NCBI RefSeq assembly: GCF_907164915.1 | Contig: NC_061865.1 | Location: 50,255,363-50,319,362, forward strand | Reading direction: 5' to 3' | Length of the DNA: 64,000 bases | Origin: Impatiens glandulifera | Taxonomy: Eukaryota > Streptophyta > Magnoliopsida > Ericales > Balsaminaceae | In this document: positions 34,560-47,909 of the stretch, one piece after another | Position numbering within the stretch: the stretch's first letter is position 1 | How the letters are laid out: every line of letters begins with the position of its first letter | Notes under the pieces: generated by a model | The model's input: only the letters and a program-made list of their open reading frames with translations | Told to the model about the DNA's origin: nothing | Databases searched by the model: none | Translations under genes and position numbers: made by a program

Positions 34560-36200
34560 TTACAACGTTTTTAGTGTGAATGAGACTGAGATTTATAACT
34601 TTTTCTATTTGAGTTACTTAAATAAGTTGTAAGGGTACTTAAGATTAATTTGACAAAATCTTTTAATGTACTATATTTATTTTTTAAATTGAATTTTATT
34701 TTATTAAATATTGAGATTTGAGACCTACATATTAAATGTTACTAACAAAATTTAATTTATTGAGATTTGAGAAATATATATATTAGTATTTTCTTATTGT
34801 TATAAAATTATTATTTTTTAAATGTAAAAGAGAAGTATTAAAATAAATATTTACTAAATTATTTATATAAAACAAACTAATTTAACATTTTAAATAATAT
34901 AATAAAATTTTGATATTTTAAATAAAATTAAATAAGTAATGATTGATTGATTAATAAATTATTTTCCATGTGATTCTTTATAAATAAATAAAAAAAGCAA
35001 CTGATTTAAGAAAATGATGTGCAGACATAAGACGTGTTGCTCATGCTCTCTATCTTTTCTTGCCTTTCTTATGAGAAATTATTATCGATTTTTTATATCA
35101 GTCCACAAGTTTTATTTCGTTTCATTTAGGCCCTTAAATTCACAACAATTTTCTTGTATAAATATTCAAATTTAAATATTAATATTAACTTATTGTTTCA
35201 TTAAAATAAAATTAGATTACTAGTAGACTATTAAATAAAATTGTTTTTAAAATGTTGGGTTAAATGAGATCAACTCAATTTTTTAATAACTACGAATTAA
35301 AACTATACGGATTTTATTCTAATCATTCAGTATGTGATATTTTTATCCGTTTTAAAAATGGGACAACGTTGGTATTTGTGTTTTCATCCCAACTCGACCC
35401 GATCTTACCGTGATTTTATCCTAAATAATAATAAACACAATTAAATATATAACATCACAAATATATTTATTTATTATATTTTATAAGATTTTTAAATTTA
35501 TTTTTTTTAATAATATAAATTTTTAATATATATAAAAATTCGTTTATATAATTTTATCAAAAAAAAATTCTTCTTCTTATTTTTTTTAAGGAGGTGTAGA
35601 TAGATTCCTCAAAATTGAACAAAGCGAGTAAAAAATCTCTGAGGTAAAATTTGGATTAGATTTATCTATTGTCATCCCAATTTGGATTGATTCCATCATG
35701 TATTAACAAGATATTCACATTTATTCACATTTATGTTCCTTTTTAACTTCAAAGTTTCTACTATAAATCAAATTTGTGACATATTTTGTTTTTAGATATA
35801 TTTTTCACTTAAATTATACTAAATGTGTGTTATAAAACAAATAAAAATAAGATACAACTAACAAATAAAATAGACCCATAGTTAAATAAAAGTAAAAATT
35901 AATATATATTTAAAAAAAAATACATTTTCATAAAAGAAAATAAAAAATAATAAAAAGTATGATAAATCTCACACCCAACCTATTCCATCAAAAGAATGAT
36001 AAACCAAGACATACCGACAAATAGTGAAAGACCAAATCAACGCTCCCACAAAACTACTAAAGAAATGTCAAAACTTCAAACAAATTTTTATGTATAAATA
36101 ATTAATTTCATAACTTTTAAGAATTTTATTGATTTTTTTTAGATTGAGGGCCAAAGTACACATGTTAGAAATTGAAGGACTAAAGTAGACAAAAAAAATA
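34560..36200. other. Intergenic stretch between zinc-finger and CNGC genes
   Basis: A/T-rich with homopolymer runs. No TE termini or coding domains recognised. The CNGC promoter should lie in its last few hundred bases. I do not see a convincing TATA box. Confidence 0.4.
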
Positions 36201-36735
36201 CTAAGCACTTGGTTGGCGGGTGAGATTCGGTCATTGTAAGTCTAAGCAGTCAGCAGCTGGAGACTTTCTTCCTGCTCTTTCCCATCTTTTTCCTCTCTTT
36301 CTCTCTCTACACCTAAAACATTCATTTGAAGAAATTAATCTGACGATATCATCTATGAATTGGGTAGATTCCAGGATCTTCCGTCTTTTCAACCTTTGTA
36401 ATCTTCATCTTCATCTAAGCACATGTAAGTACAAATTCTAGACTGAGATTTTGTTTTGGGTTTTATGCTTTTTAGGTTCGAAATAGTGAGATTGATTTCA
36501 AAGATTCAAACTTTGCTATCGATTATCATATTTCTACTGCTAGTTCAATCGTATTTCATGCGTAAAGTGGTGCTACTTCAATCCTGAGAGACGTGGACAA
36601 ACTATTGAGCTTGATTTTGCTATTTATATTGCAGATAGGTCTATTTGGTGCTTTTTAAACTTCCAGTGAATTTCTATGAATCAATTCTAAAGATTAAAGG
36701 AATTACAAAGATTGCTGTAATTTGGCCTTGAGCAA

Positions 36736-36871
36736 ATGTTTGATGGTCAAAGGGAGAAGTTTGTGAGGTAAAGACAATTTTAATGTTTTCTCGAAAAAAA
36801 GTTTTGCCTTTATTTGGAGACATCTTGATATCAGAATCTCTATTTAGGTTAATTTTGTGTTTGTGTTTGTT

Positions 36872-36904
<33 letters not shown>

Positions 36905-39900
36905 CTAGGTTGGATGATTTGGATTCAAGATTATCTTCGCCGTCTACTGTCGGAATGAACAAATGTGCATTTGGAATCGACGGTTTAGCTCGTGTTGCTC
37001 GCGCTGCTAATATCCCATCGAAGTCTTCTATGATTGATACCAAGAAGGCCAAAGGATCTGAAGGGGTTAAGTCGATTGGAAGGTCACTTAGATTTTATAG
37101 GGCAGTCTTCCCTGAAGACCTTGAAGTGTCTGAGAAGAAGATATTTGATCCTCAAGACAAATTCCTCCAGCTTTGGAATAGGTTCTTTGTTGTATCATGT
37201 ATTTTAGCGTTTTTTGTGGATCCTTTTTTCTTTTATCTTCCAGTGTTCAATGGATCGTCCAATTGTTTGGGGATTGATAGAAAATTGGCTGTGATAGCTA
37301 CAACTCTTCGAACAATTGTAGATGCTTTCTACCTTTTTCGCATGGCTCTCCAATTCAGGACAGCTTACATTGCTCCATCATCTAGAGTGTTTGGAAGAGG
37401 TGAGCTCGTGATAGATCCAGCACAAATTGCTAAGCGATATCTCCGGACCTATTTTATCATCGATTTTCTTGCTATACTTCCTCTGCCACAGGTTAGAAAC
37501 TCTTATTATCGCTTTCTTTACAGTTAGTTCTGTCCAGGTTATCTGTAGCACATGTATATGTACAACGTTTAATTACTAGCAGATGTTTATGGTGCATGAA
37601 ATACAATTTTTTTTTTCTGTTTGGTATGAGAAGTGTGATTGAGGTAAATTTCTGGATTGTTATCCATAACTTTTCATGGATCAGTTTACAATTAGAGGCT
37701 TATGAGAAATGTAGATTTTGTTGTATTTTGATCAAGTTGACAAAACCTATAACAAAACAGGCAGTTGACTCCTTCCAAATTTGCAGATTGTAGTGTGGAA
37801 ATTCCTCAAGGGCTCAAAAGGTTCTGATGTGCTGGCTACAAAACAAGCTCTTCTTTTCATTGTGTTGTTTCAATATGTACCTCGATTTCTCCGTATTATA
37901 CCTTTAACCACGGAAATGAAAAGAACTGCTGGTGTCTTTGCTGAAACTGCATGGGCTGGTGCTGTATCCTATTTGATGCTATACATGCTTGCTAGTCATG
38001 TAAGTTGCTCACTACAACATATTGCCTCCATTTATTATTTCCATATAGATCCATTATTATTATTATTATTATTATTTTCTTTTGTTACACATTCACATCC
38101 TTTCAATGCTTGTTTAGTTCCATGCTACTAGCAATCTGTATCCAAAAATATTGGTGGTTTCTTAGCTAGATCCAGATCCAGATCCAGATATAAAAGTGTT
38201 TCCAATTAGGCCTTTTCTTGTTTAGCTTTATGCATCATTTTCTGCTTTCCCACTGTATCATCTACATTGTTTAATGATCCATATTTCTTGACATGCAGAT
38301 TGTTGGAGCTTTCTGGTACTTACTCTCTGTGGAACGTAATGATACATGTTTGTATAAAGCTTGCAAAAAAAATGAAGCATGTAATACACATTTTCTCTAT
38401 TGTGGAAATCAGTTCCTGGAAGGTTATGATGCATGGAAGAACATTAGTTCTTCGGTTCTTGGTTCAGAATGTTCTGGTGATAAACCTCCATTTGATTTTG
38501 GGATCTTCCAACAAGCTTTGCAAAGTGGCATTGTTTCTTCGAGGAATTTCACATCTAAATACTTTTACTGCCTATGGTGGGGACTTCAGAACCTGAGGTG
38601 AGTAGGGCCTTGTTTGATGAAGGAATAACCCCTTATCCCATCATCAATAATCATGAACTAAAATATTAAAATACTTTACTTTGTTTTTTATAACATTTTA
38701 AAATATTAAATGATATCTAGTTATTTAACCCAACTAATTTATTTTTTCATGAAACAAGATTTTTCCCCCAAAAAATTGGATTATTTCAAAAACAAAAGCT
38801 CTAGGTTTTACTTGATATTTTTTTAGTAACTAATAGCAGATCAAAGTGGACCTCTATTTTAATTATCTAGAAGCATCATTAACACCATTTAGAAATGTCT
38901 GTTTACATCTGTGTTTCTCAAAATTCAAATTAAAACCCTTGTAAACGTCAAGTCAACACCATCTATTGATCCCAAATGGGTTATAGGAAAATTAGAGACA
39001 ATTATCGCCATCAAATTCAATATGAAGAACAGAACCTGTGTATGCTGGTAATTTTGATTTATGGTTGTCTACTTATTGCATTTTAATTTACTTCCTCTTC
39101 TACAGTACACTTGGCCAGGGACTTCAAACCAGCACCTATCCTGGAGAATCAATATTCTCAATAGCATTAGCTATATTGGGTCTCATCTTGTTTGCTCTTT
39201 TAATCGGAAATATGCAGGTTGAGCAACTGTTTTTTTCCCCTTTATGTTTGTGATAAGTTTCTGTTAACACAGTTGTCATGATTCAATTTGTGGGGACTGT
39301 TGTTGTTGCAGACATATCTTCAATCTCTTACAATCCGACTTGAGGAGATGAGAGTGAAGAGGCGAGATTCAGAGCAGTGGATGCATCATCGTATGCTTCC
39401 ACAAGATCTAAGAGAACGTGTAAGACGTTATGACCAGTACAAGTGGTTGGAAACACGTGGAGTAGACGAGGAAAGCCTAGTTCAGACTTTACCAAAGGAT
39501 CTCAGAAGGGACATCAAACGGCATCTATGTCTTGCCTTAGTGAAAAGGGTAATTATCTTCTATTTTTCCATTTCCAACTAGAGAAGAATGTCACAAAAAC
39601 CTAACCTGAAGTGACAAGAGACCTAAGGGTGTGTTTGATAAAATTTAAAATTAAGTGTTGAATGTTGAATATTAAGTGTCGGATTAGATAAGTGTTAGCA
39701 AAATAAATGTGGAAAAGTATTTGAAGACTATTTTACCCTTATTGTGACTTAAGTTAATTAATTTGTAAGGGTTAAAGTTGTCTTTTGTATGCTGATAATA
39801 TAGAGTTATGCCCAAGATTAGTCAAGGTGCACTAACACTTGTTAAAACCACAAAAATATCATTAATAGTCTTGTTTGATAATGGATTATCCCATCATCAA

Positions 39901-40647
39901 CCAAGTCATTCAAATCAGTAACTAAAATACCCCTACTTTTTTTTTTCTGGCATTCAGGTCCCTCTGTTTGAGGATATGGACGAGAGGCTACTCGATGCCA
40001 TTTGCGAGCGGTTGAAGCCATGTTTATATACAGAAAATACCTATTTAGTCCGTGAAGGAGATCCAGTCGATGAAATGCTCTTCATCATACGCGGTCGTCT
40101 CGAGAGCGTAACCACAGATGGTGGCAGAAGCGGTTTCTTCAACCGCAGCTTTCTTAAAGAAGGAGATTTCTGTGGTGACGAGCTTCTAACATGGGCACTT
40201 GATCCCAAATCCGGTTCCAACCTCCCATCTTCAACTCGAACAGTGAAAGCTTTAAAAGAGGTGGAAGCCTTTGCACTAGTAGCTGAAGAGCTCAAATTTG
40301 TGGCTAGTCAGTTCAGGCGGCTTCACAGTAGACAGGTTCAGCACACTTTCCGGTTTTACTCTCAGCAATGGCGAACATGGGCTGCTTGCTTTATACAAGC
40401 TGCATGGAGGAGGTACTGTAAGAGGAAGATTATGGAAATTCGTCGTAAAGAAGAGGAAGAAGCTGCCGCTGCTGCTAGCCGTAGTAATTCAGGGTCCTAT
40501 AGTCTTGGAGCGACATTCTTGGCTTCTAGGTTTGCGGCTAATGCCCTCCGCGGTGTTCACCGGAATAGGAATTTGAAGATCTCAATGTCACTTGTGAAAT
40601 TGCAGAAGCCTCCCGAGCCAGATTTCACTGCGGATGATGCTCATTGA
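36736..40647 (+). CDS. Cyclic nucleotide-gated ion channel, group II (CNGC5/6/8/9-like)
   Basis: A cation (often Ca2+) channel of the plant plasma membrane. Coding exons are 36736-36767, 36909-37491, 37787-37999, 38299-38597, 39106-39217, 39312-39548 and 39958-40647, giving 721 residues, the usual family length. A 5' UTR intron is likely (donor CACAT|GTAAGT at 36425, acceptor TTGCAG at 36634). The N-terminal VRLDDLDSRLSS and SEGVKSIGRSLRF are group II hallmarks. Membrane helices are near residues 103-123, 137-157, 190-205, 224-244, 257-280 and 390-411. The pore region is CLWWGLQNLSTLGQGLQTS (367-385). The cyclic-nucleotide-binding domain is about 495-615, with the phosphate cassette GDFCGDELL at 561-569 and RLESVTTDGG near 540. 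A calmodulin-binding IQ motif IQAAWRRYCKR spans 638-648. All key parts look intact. Intron 1 has a GT microsatellite at its acceptor, and introns 4 and 6 carry MITE-like scraps. Confidence 0.95.
36876..36904 (+). repeat. (TG)n microsatellite at the CNGC intron 1 acceptor
   Basis: About 14 TG units run to within 2 bp of the CTAG|G acceptor (exon starts 36909). They take the place of the usual U-rich tract. Confidence 0.9.
38607..38690 (+). mobile_element. MITE-like scrap in CNGC intron 4
   Basis: CCTTGTTTGATGAAGGAATA...ATCCCATCATCAA...GAACTAAAATA matches, in the same orientation, a scrap in intron 6 (39868-39945). The GnCTTGTTTGAT start is typical of small plant DNA transposons. The other terminus was not found. 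Confidence 0.4.
39625..39720 (+). mobile_element. hAT-type MITE-like terminus in CNGC intron 6
   Basis: GGGTGTGTTTGATAAAATT followed by AAATTAAGTGTTGAATGTTG and TATTAAGTGTCGGATTA resembles a common small DNA-transposon end in dicots. No matching opposite end was found, so it is probably truncated. Confidence 0.35.
39868..39945 (+). mobile_element. MITE-like scrap at the 3' end of CNGC intron 6
   Basis: GTCTTGTTTGATAATGGATT...CCCATCATCAA...AACTAAAATACCCCTAC is parallel to the intron 4 scrap. It reaches the polypyrimidine run that leads into the acceptor at 39957. Confidence 0.4.
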
Positions 40648-41021
40648 TTCCATAATTTTTTTTCTTTGTAATCCTAGGACTTGCCTTAAGGAAGGACGAA
40701 AAAAGGAAGGGTGAACCATAGAGAAGCAAACAGAAGGCCAAACCAGAACTGGCTGGCACTTAAAGATCTTGCTGTATTCATAAGGCTAATAAAGTATGTA
40801 TCATTTTACTTATAACATTCCCTCAAGATACAATTTTTATGAATATATTTGTCAAGTAGTCTGCAAAATTGAGGGCCTTCCATTGATTTTGTATAAAAAT
40901 CTGCTAACTGGTATTATAAGTAGATGTGTTTTAGGATGATTAATCATTTTATGAATTGATCTAGCACTTGCATGAGATATATATGAATGGTGTTCGATCT
41001 TTCAGTTGAAGATTTTACGAA

Positions 41022-42845
41022 ATTTGACTAGACATTCATTTGATTAATTAGATAAAAGTTACTCATGTTAATTTGCAATGTCAAATTTTGAGAACAATAC
41101 TTCAGTTTGAATTCAATCTAGGTTGTAGAGATCTAAAGGCATATAAAATGTTGTTCATCACGGATTGATTATTAATATTGAAATAAACACATTAGATTAT
41201 AGCTGATAGTTATATCGTTTTACACTTTTTCTGTTATAAATGTTATGTGATATTGGATTATGTTACATGGAGAATAATGTTTATTAATTGTTTGTTTTCT
41301 TTCAATTGAAACGATTATAAATTAGTTATAAACAATTGAGAGATACTCCATAAGAGTTATGAAACAACACAATATGTTAATGGATCTAAATTTGTTATAT
41401 TTCGTAACAGATTTGGATAATTTAACTATTTTGATAATACTGAAATGGTTTCAAAGTTTGATTACAATATGGACAATGTCAAGTTGTTTTATTTCAAATC
41501 TATATGATTTTTCAATTAGATAAACATTTGACTTGTGTCAATGGGAATACTATATTATATTTGGAATCAGACGTTATACCTAGTTTAATTGTCAAATGTT
41601 GTAGGAGTAGGAGTGTGTTCAAACATATGAGCCTCAGATTTCTTGACAAAGAAATGAATGATATGTGTAGTGAAAATATCTTTAATGATTCAAATAATGG
41701 AAGCTTTGTATATGAAGTAGGTGGTGAAATAATTGATTATGATAATTTCGTTTGGGTGAAATTGGATAATGAACCTGTCCGAAAACTTAATAGAATATTT
41801 GCTTATAATTTAAATGACTGCGGTAATAATAGGTTTATGGTTATTATAATGACTTTAAGTCAAAAGAAGATATGAAAATGGCTATAACAGAATATAATTG
41901 TGATCATAAATTAGTTTTAATGTTAAGAGTTGATAGTAACAAGAGAATTCAATCTATATAACACATATATCTTGATTTTTTTTTTATTACTAGCAACTCT
42001 TAATCTCAAAGCTATTGTATGATTATATTCTGATATAGTCATTTCACATCTTATTTTGTCTTAAAAGTCATTTCAACCATAAACATGTTATTTTCGCTAT
42101 CATTTAGATTATAAGTACTAGATTTTTATATCGATTCATTATTCAATTTCTCCCAATCGAAATTATCATAATCAATTTTTTCAACGCTTACTTAATATAC
42201 AAAGCTTCATCATCTGAATCAAAGTATTTTCAATGTCCATTTCTTCTGCTCATATGTAGAAACTTTTTCATCTTCTATTTCTTCAACATTTGACAAATTG
42301 ACTAAGTTATAACTGGTTTTCAAATATAACATGTTATTTTCTTTGTCACAAGTTAAAAGTTTCTTTAGTTGAAGAATCAATTTGAATTTGTTTATATTTA
42401 CTCAAAATTGAAGATATTGATAATATGTAAGTCACGTCAATAAACTCAGATTGGTGTATGCAATAAAACAACTCGATATTGTCCATATATAGCCAAACAT
42501 GGAAACAATCTAAGTAATATCAAAATAGTAATATATCCAAATTTGTTAGTGTAAAATTTTTGATTCATTAACGTATTGTGTTTATTGAGAACGTTCCAAT
42601 TGCAAAAAATAAATAAATTAATAAAAATTATTCTAACCTAATTTAATATCACATAACAGAAAAATGAGCAAAACGATAATACTAGCTACAATTTAATGTG
42701 CTGATTTCAATATGAATAAACGATATGCCTTTAGATCTCTAAATCACGGATTGGTGGTACATCCTCAAAATTTGACATTGTAAACAAACATGAATAACTT
42801 TAACTTTTATCTAATTAAATCAAATGAATATCTAGTCAAACTTTG
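41022..42845. mobile_element. Inverted-repeat MULE relic
   Basis: 41022-41935 and 41988-42845 are diverged inverted copies. GACTAGACATTCATTTGAT...GATAAAAGTT on the left mirrors AACTTTTATCTAATT...GAATATCTAGTC on the right. AGATCTAAAGGCATAT mirrors ATATGCCTTTAGATCT. ATGACTTTAAGTCAAAAGA mirrors the reverse strand at about 42055-42080. The spacer is about 50 bp. The left half contains the N-terminal part of a Mutator-like transposase, so coding as well as terminal sequence is in the inverted repeat. Confidence 0.6.
41504..41958 (+). pseudogene. MULE transposase N-terminal fragment
   Basis: The frame from ATG 41504 runs 123 codons with YEVGGEIIDYDNFVWVKL (typical of the region ahead of the MULE DNA-binding domain). 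A frame change near 41850 then gives DFKSKEDMKMAITEYNCDHK, which fits the MuDR-type zinc-binding domain start. The catalytic DDE domain and SWIM finger are absent. It is not expected to function. Confidence 0.55.
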
Positions 42846-45800
42846 GCTAGTAAAGTTTGTTTGGTAACTATTCTTTGTTTCATATTATAATTAGCAAAAA
42901 AACACACAACTAAAGTAACAAAACACTATCAACCTACTTATGTTTAATCTATCCAAACAAAAAATTCTGAAATATTATTCTTACTTAACTAAAACAAGAA
43001 GATTAGGAAATGAAGATTCGAATAAACCTTGCACCTTTATCGTCCAAAAAGGCAAAGCTTCGTGGTTTACAATTGGTGGAAGAAAGGCCGCGCAATAAGA
43101 TGTGTTTGAAGTTTTTGAGTTTTTCGTTGTGGTAGTAGAAAAAGAGGAATAGGTGAACGATTTTTGAAAAACAGGTCTACAATCACGGGTTTATTTTAAC
43201 ACATGTATATAAATTAAAGGTGTTAATAAAGAGTCCTACCTAAATTTGATAAAGAATTTCTACTAAATTTGTCATTTATTATATTTAAAATAAACTAAAA
43301 TATTTTAATTGAATTAATTTAAAAAATATAATATTTAACAACCATTTCAAAATAAATCTAATTTTTATAAAAAAACAATTATAATAACAAAAATTAATAT
43401 TTAATAAATTAGATGACAAACAATTTTTTAATATTGAAGTTTGTATAAATTAATATTTAAATAAATTCACTTCTTTATATCAAAATTTTAAATTTACGAT
43501 CATATATTTTTCAATTCGATATAAATAAATACTTGTGCAAGTATATTCTTAATATTTTTGATTTGATCGCGGAGTTTATGTGCACAAATTTATGTGTATC
43601 AATTCTTTACTCCTTCAAACTTCTTGACATTTTAAATAAGTTATATATTCTCATTACCTTATGAAACCAAGTTTCTATCATTCCAAAAAAAAAAAGAGTA
43701 GTCTCACAAAATTCAGAATCAAATCTTATATCTTGAGAATAGCAAACAAATAAACTTATATATTGACACAAGAAATTGAAGACAATACAAGAGTGGTCTA
43801 ATGTCCTATGTCACTTTTCATACACAAACAAAGAGACATGGTTGTTCCAACAGTTTGGAAGATAATATGGTCCTACAAGATGATGCAATTTTAACAAAAA
43901 TGTACAGTCTGAAATTAGATTATTAAATTAAAATTTTGTTCAATGATAATAAATTTGTTGATGAGCCATCAAATGTGGATATACCACCAACGGAGGTAGG
44001 CCCAAATCCAATTCAAATTCAAATCACATTTGGAATTATAATAGGGGACAATTATTTAACATTTTTCAGTAGCCTAACCTTATCACATTTCTCTTTTTCT
44101 TTCCTTTTTCCTTTGAATAGGTTGATAACATATTTATAAATCTTGTCTCTGTCTTGGGTTTATCACTATAATTATTTATTCAATTTGTTTTGTTTATTTT
44201 GGTGACTAATCCTAACCACAATCTAGTTGGAGGAAGTTTGAATTTTCTTTTTATTTATTTTTAAAGTGATAAAGACAACATCATCATTATATTTCTTTAT
44301 CTTTTTATTCTCTTTCTTGAAAACTATGAAAAATGAAGTTCAATGGTCCTGGATTTCTCTTGCAATGCCTAATTAAATCATTTTTCATATTTTTATGTAT
44401 GAAGAAATTCAAGAAGTTAGAAATGTAAAGTGTTTAATCATTTTATATATGATTAAGTTGGTTGTTTACATGTTATATTTTTCTTTTTAAGTACAATTTT
44501 GAGTTTTTATATTTTCTCTTTAGGCATTGAATGAATAATATCTAAAACGGTTTTAAGTCTTTATGCATTGAATTGATAATCTTGGACTCGATTTTGGGTT
44601 TTTGAAAGGAGTGACTCGAGTGTTACAAAGTTAGACTTTCAATATTTTGACGTTAAAATTTTGATGTATAGTTTGGGATAAATTGAGCTGTCATATTATT
44701 TGTGTATTGATGTGGTGATGAAAATGTGGTGAATGATATAAGTAATCTTATTTTTCAAATTTGTTAACAAAAAATACTTGTTTTTCACCCTAAATCTGTT
44801 AAATTTCGCATGGTCTCGACCATTTGAAAGACATTAATGTTTTGTTTCATACTTTGTCTTGTATTAACTTTTTTTTTGTTATGCTTGATTAACAACAATT
44901 ACTTTCCTAGTTTTATATAATATTGATTTTAAACAAGAATTTATTATTTATTATTAATATCAAGTTTAGTATAAAAAATGCATATATAAACTTTAGAAAA
45001 AAAAACATCACAATTATTTGAGAGATAGGTAAACATATTGTATTTCTATGTTTTGTATTTTGGGTTAATTTGTTGTCTTTATGTGAAATGTTTCACCTAA
45101 AAGAGGAAGGTAAACATATATAAACATAAATATCTAAGCAATAATAATATACTTAATTATCATTATTTTTGTTTTTCTTTTTTTGAAAGAAAACAAATTC
45201 AATTCTAATGGTTAGCAAGTGTATTATTATTTTTTAGAATTTAATTGTTGTATGAACATTTATGACAATATTTGTTCTTTTGAAAGTCAACTATTACATA
45301 CATATGTAATATATGTATATAATATAACTCAAGACCTGGTTTGATTTGGCTGTGATTATTTAGTGATTTTTTAATATATATATATATATATATTATTTTA
45401 ATTTTAATTTAAATAGTTATAGTGAAAATTGAACCTCATACTTTTATTTCTATCACTTTAGGTACAATAGGAACTTAATTATTTAAATAAAATTTTCAAA
45501 TAAGCACCATTTTTTATTTATACAATCAAATAAATTATCAAATAAAATATCAAAACAATTTCTATTTTTTTTTTAAATTAATTTTTAATATATATTAATA
45601 ACATGTATTTTAACCTGATATTTTTCACCAAATAACTTAACATGTCTATAGCACATTTAGTAATCAAACAATTACACAATTTTATTAATAAAAAAATATA
45701 ACTTTCAAAATAATAAATATTAATTATATGGCCCATGAAATTACTTCAAATTGAAGAGAATGAGAAAAAGCTTCAAGTTTAGGCAAGAAGTAAAAAGGAT

Positions 45801-47560
45801 GATAACAACCCAACAACCCAATAGAATAATAATTCATCATTGCCAATTTATAATTCAATATTTTGGTACCTATAAAAAAATAATGTCCTATTTTATTTCA
45901 TTATTTATTTATCAAGGAAGAGACTTTTGTCAATTAGATCACAGCAGTAACCATCTATATTTTTATACTAAATGGATGACTATTATTATAATTCACCACA
46001 CTTAGATAACATTCCTTTAAAATTTAATAAATATTTGCTTATAATTTTGACTTTATATCTAATATTATTTTATTATTTTATTCACCTGCTAATGTTGGCC
46101 AAACACCCCTTCATCTGATTTTCTTATATGTAAAAAAGGATATTTTGTTTGATAATATTTAGGGGTATAAATAAAATGGGTAGAATTGCTAAATTTTGAA
46201 CCAATTCAGTTTAAATGCGATTCAAAATCAACCAAATCAAATAATCGACATATTTAAGATAAATTTTCAAACCGACATCAATCATTTATTTGTGCATTTC
46301 ATTGTATAGAAGTACAAAATTGAACATGTTACACCCTTATTAATACCATGTACATGAAATTAATTTGATCCAACTATAAAAATGCTCATTCATTATAAGG
46401 CAATGCCTAGTTAGAGCTTGTTTATATCTCAAAAGACTATTGGTGAGATTTATCTTCAGAAATTGCACTCATATTTTATCATTATTTTTCAATATGCTTT
46501 GAATATAAGATAACAATATTATTTAAAATGAAATTATTATTATTATGGCATTGTTGATGGTTTATAATTATAATTATGTGACAAGATTTGAAAGGCTACC
46601 ATACCATTAGCTACACAACAAATATTAGATGGAATTAAATTAGTCCATCATTTTCAATTTAAAAGTTGCTACAGCTTTAATTCATAATTAACCATTATCA
46701 AATCAAATAAATTGAAATATTAAAACTAGTACTTTCTTCATCTTCATCACAATCTACCTATTTTTTTTTTAAAAATGACTAATTTTGTTGGGGTACAAAT
46801 GTGTATAAGAAATAAATAATTAATTTATTAATTAAAATATTAAAATGTTTTATTTATTTTTTAAAATAAATATTTAATTAAATATTAATATCTTTTAAAC
46901 TTTTTTACCAATAACTCAACTTTTTATAATTTAAAATCAAATAAAATTATTTTAATAATCTCAACTGAGTTATTCAAATAACCTAAATCCATAAAGAATT
47001 CATACTAACTCTCTTTGAACTAGTTTGATTCAACTTATAATTTTAAACAAATATAAGAGTGTCTATCAAATAATTAATCAGAATGTTCCCAATAAGAATC
47101 ATATTTTTTAATTTAAGAAGCTAGTACCACGATAAAAGTTATGAATGACGCAACTTCAACTTAAGCGTTCTAAGTGATAATCGAATTCGTGATATTTGAT
47201 ATTATTGTCACTTGAGTTATACTATGAATTATTGAGAATTGAAAATAAGTAACCTTTTGTTACATGAATTATCCTTTTAGATTGCGATTTAAATGAGTTG
47301 AATAATCTCAAATATATAAATACGATCAAATTATAGAATAAGCTAAATCAAACTAATTCTTGGTCTCATGTTCCAATTTATTAATAATCAAAAGAATGAA
47401 GATTAAGACCAAAAGAAAAAGCATTTAATAGGGTTTCTTCTTCTTCTTTGAACCAAACCAAAGCCATCAAATGGTAAGAGTCCACAATTAGGTTGAAAGA
47501 GCATTGGTTGAATTGACTTTGATTCTTTCACATATATATATATATTATAGATTTGACCAA
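42846..47560. other. Intergenic stretch between MULE relic and BTB gene
   Basis: A/T-rich. A slightly G/C-richer patch at 43010-43160 (TTATCGTCCAAAAAGGCAAAG...) may belong to the MULE relic. TE-terminus-like words (GGCCAAACACCCCTTCATC at 46098) occur without partners. Short open frames (for example 43936 and 45751) show no domain or codon bias and I did not call them. Confidence 0.4.
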
Positions 47561-47909
47561 TTCACCTAACTAACCTGCTCTTCTCTTCACTAATGGCCGG
47601 CTGTTTTTGCAAAAGTGTTGTTTAACCACGTAGGGACAAACTAACCTAAAAATTTGGTTTTTTTGAAAAATACTTCATTCGTGCTCTCCATAAAAACCCA
47701 TCTCGAGAATTTCCCAATTTTTTCCAACCCATTTCCCAATCCTAATCCTAAGTCGCCGTTGTCAACTTCTACCTAGAATCGAAGAAACTTTCATCTTTAA
47801 ACCGCCCCGCCCTATACACTTGGTTCAAATTCTTTCAAACCATGTAATCAATTCTCAATCCAAGACTCTCCCTTTCTTCAATTTCAAAAACCCATCATCG
47901 GATCTCGCC

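Noticed and set aside
47820..47909. 30-codon upstream extension of the BTB frame
   Set aside because: It begins with TTG and lacks an ATG; 47910 has a good start context and the BTB domain follows at once.
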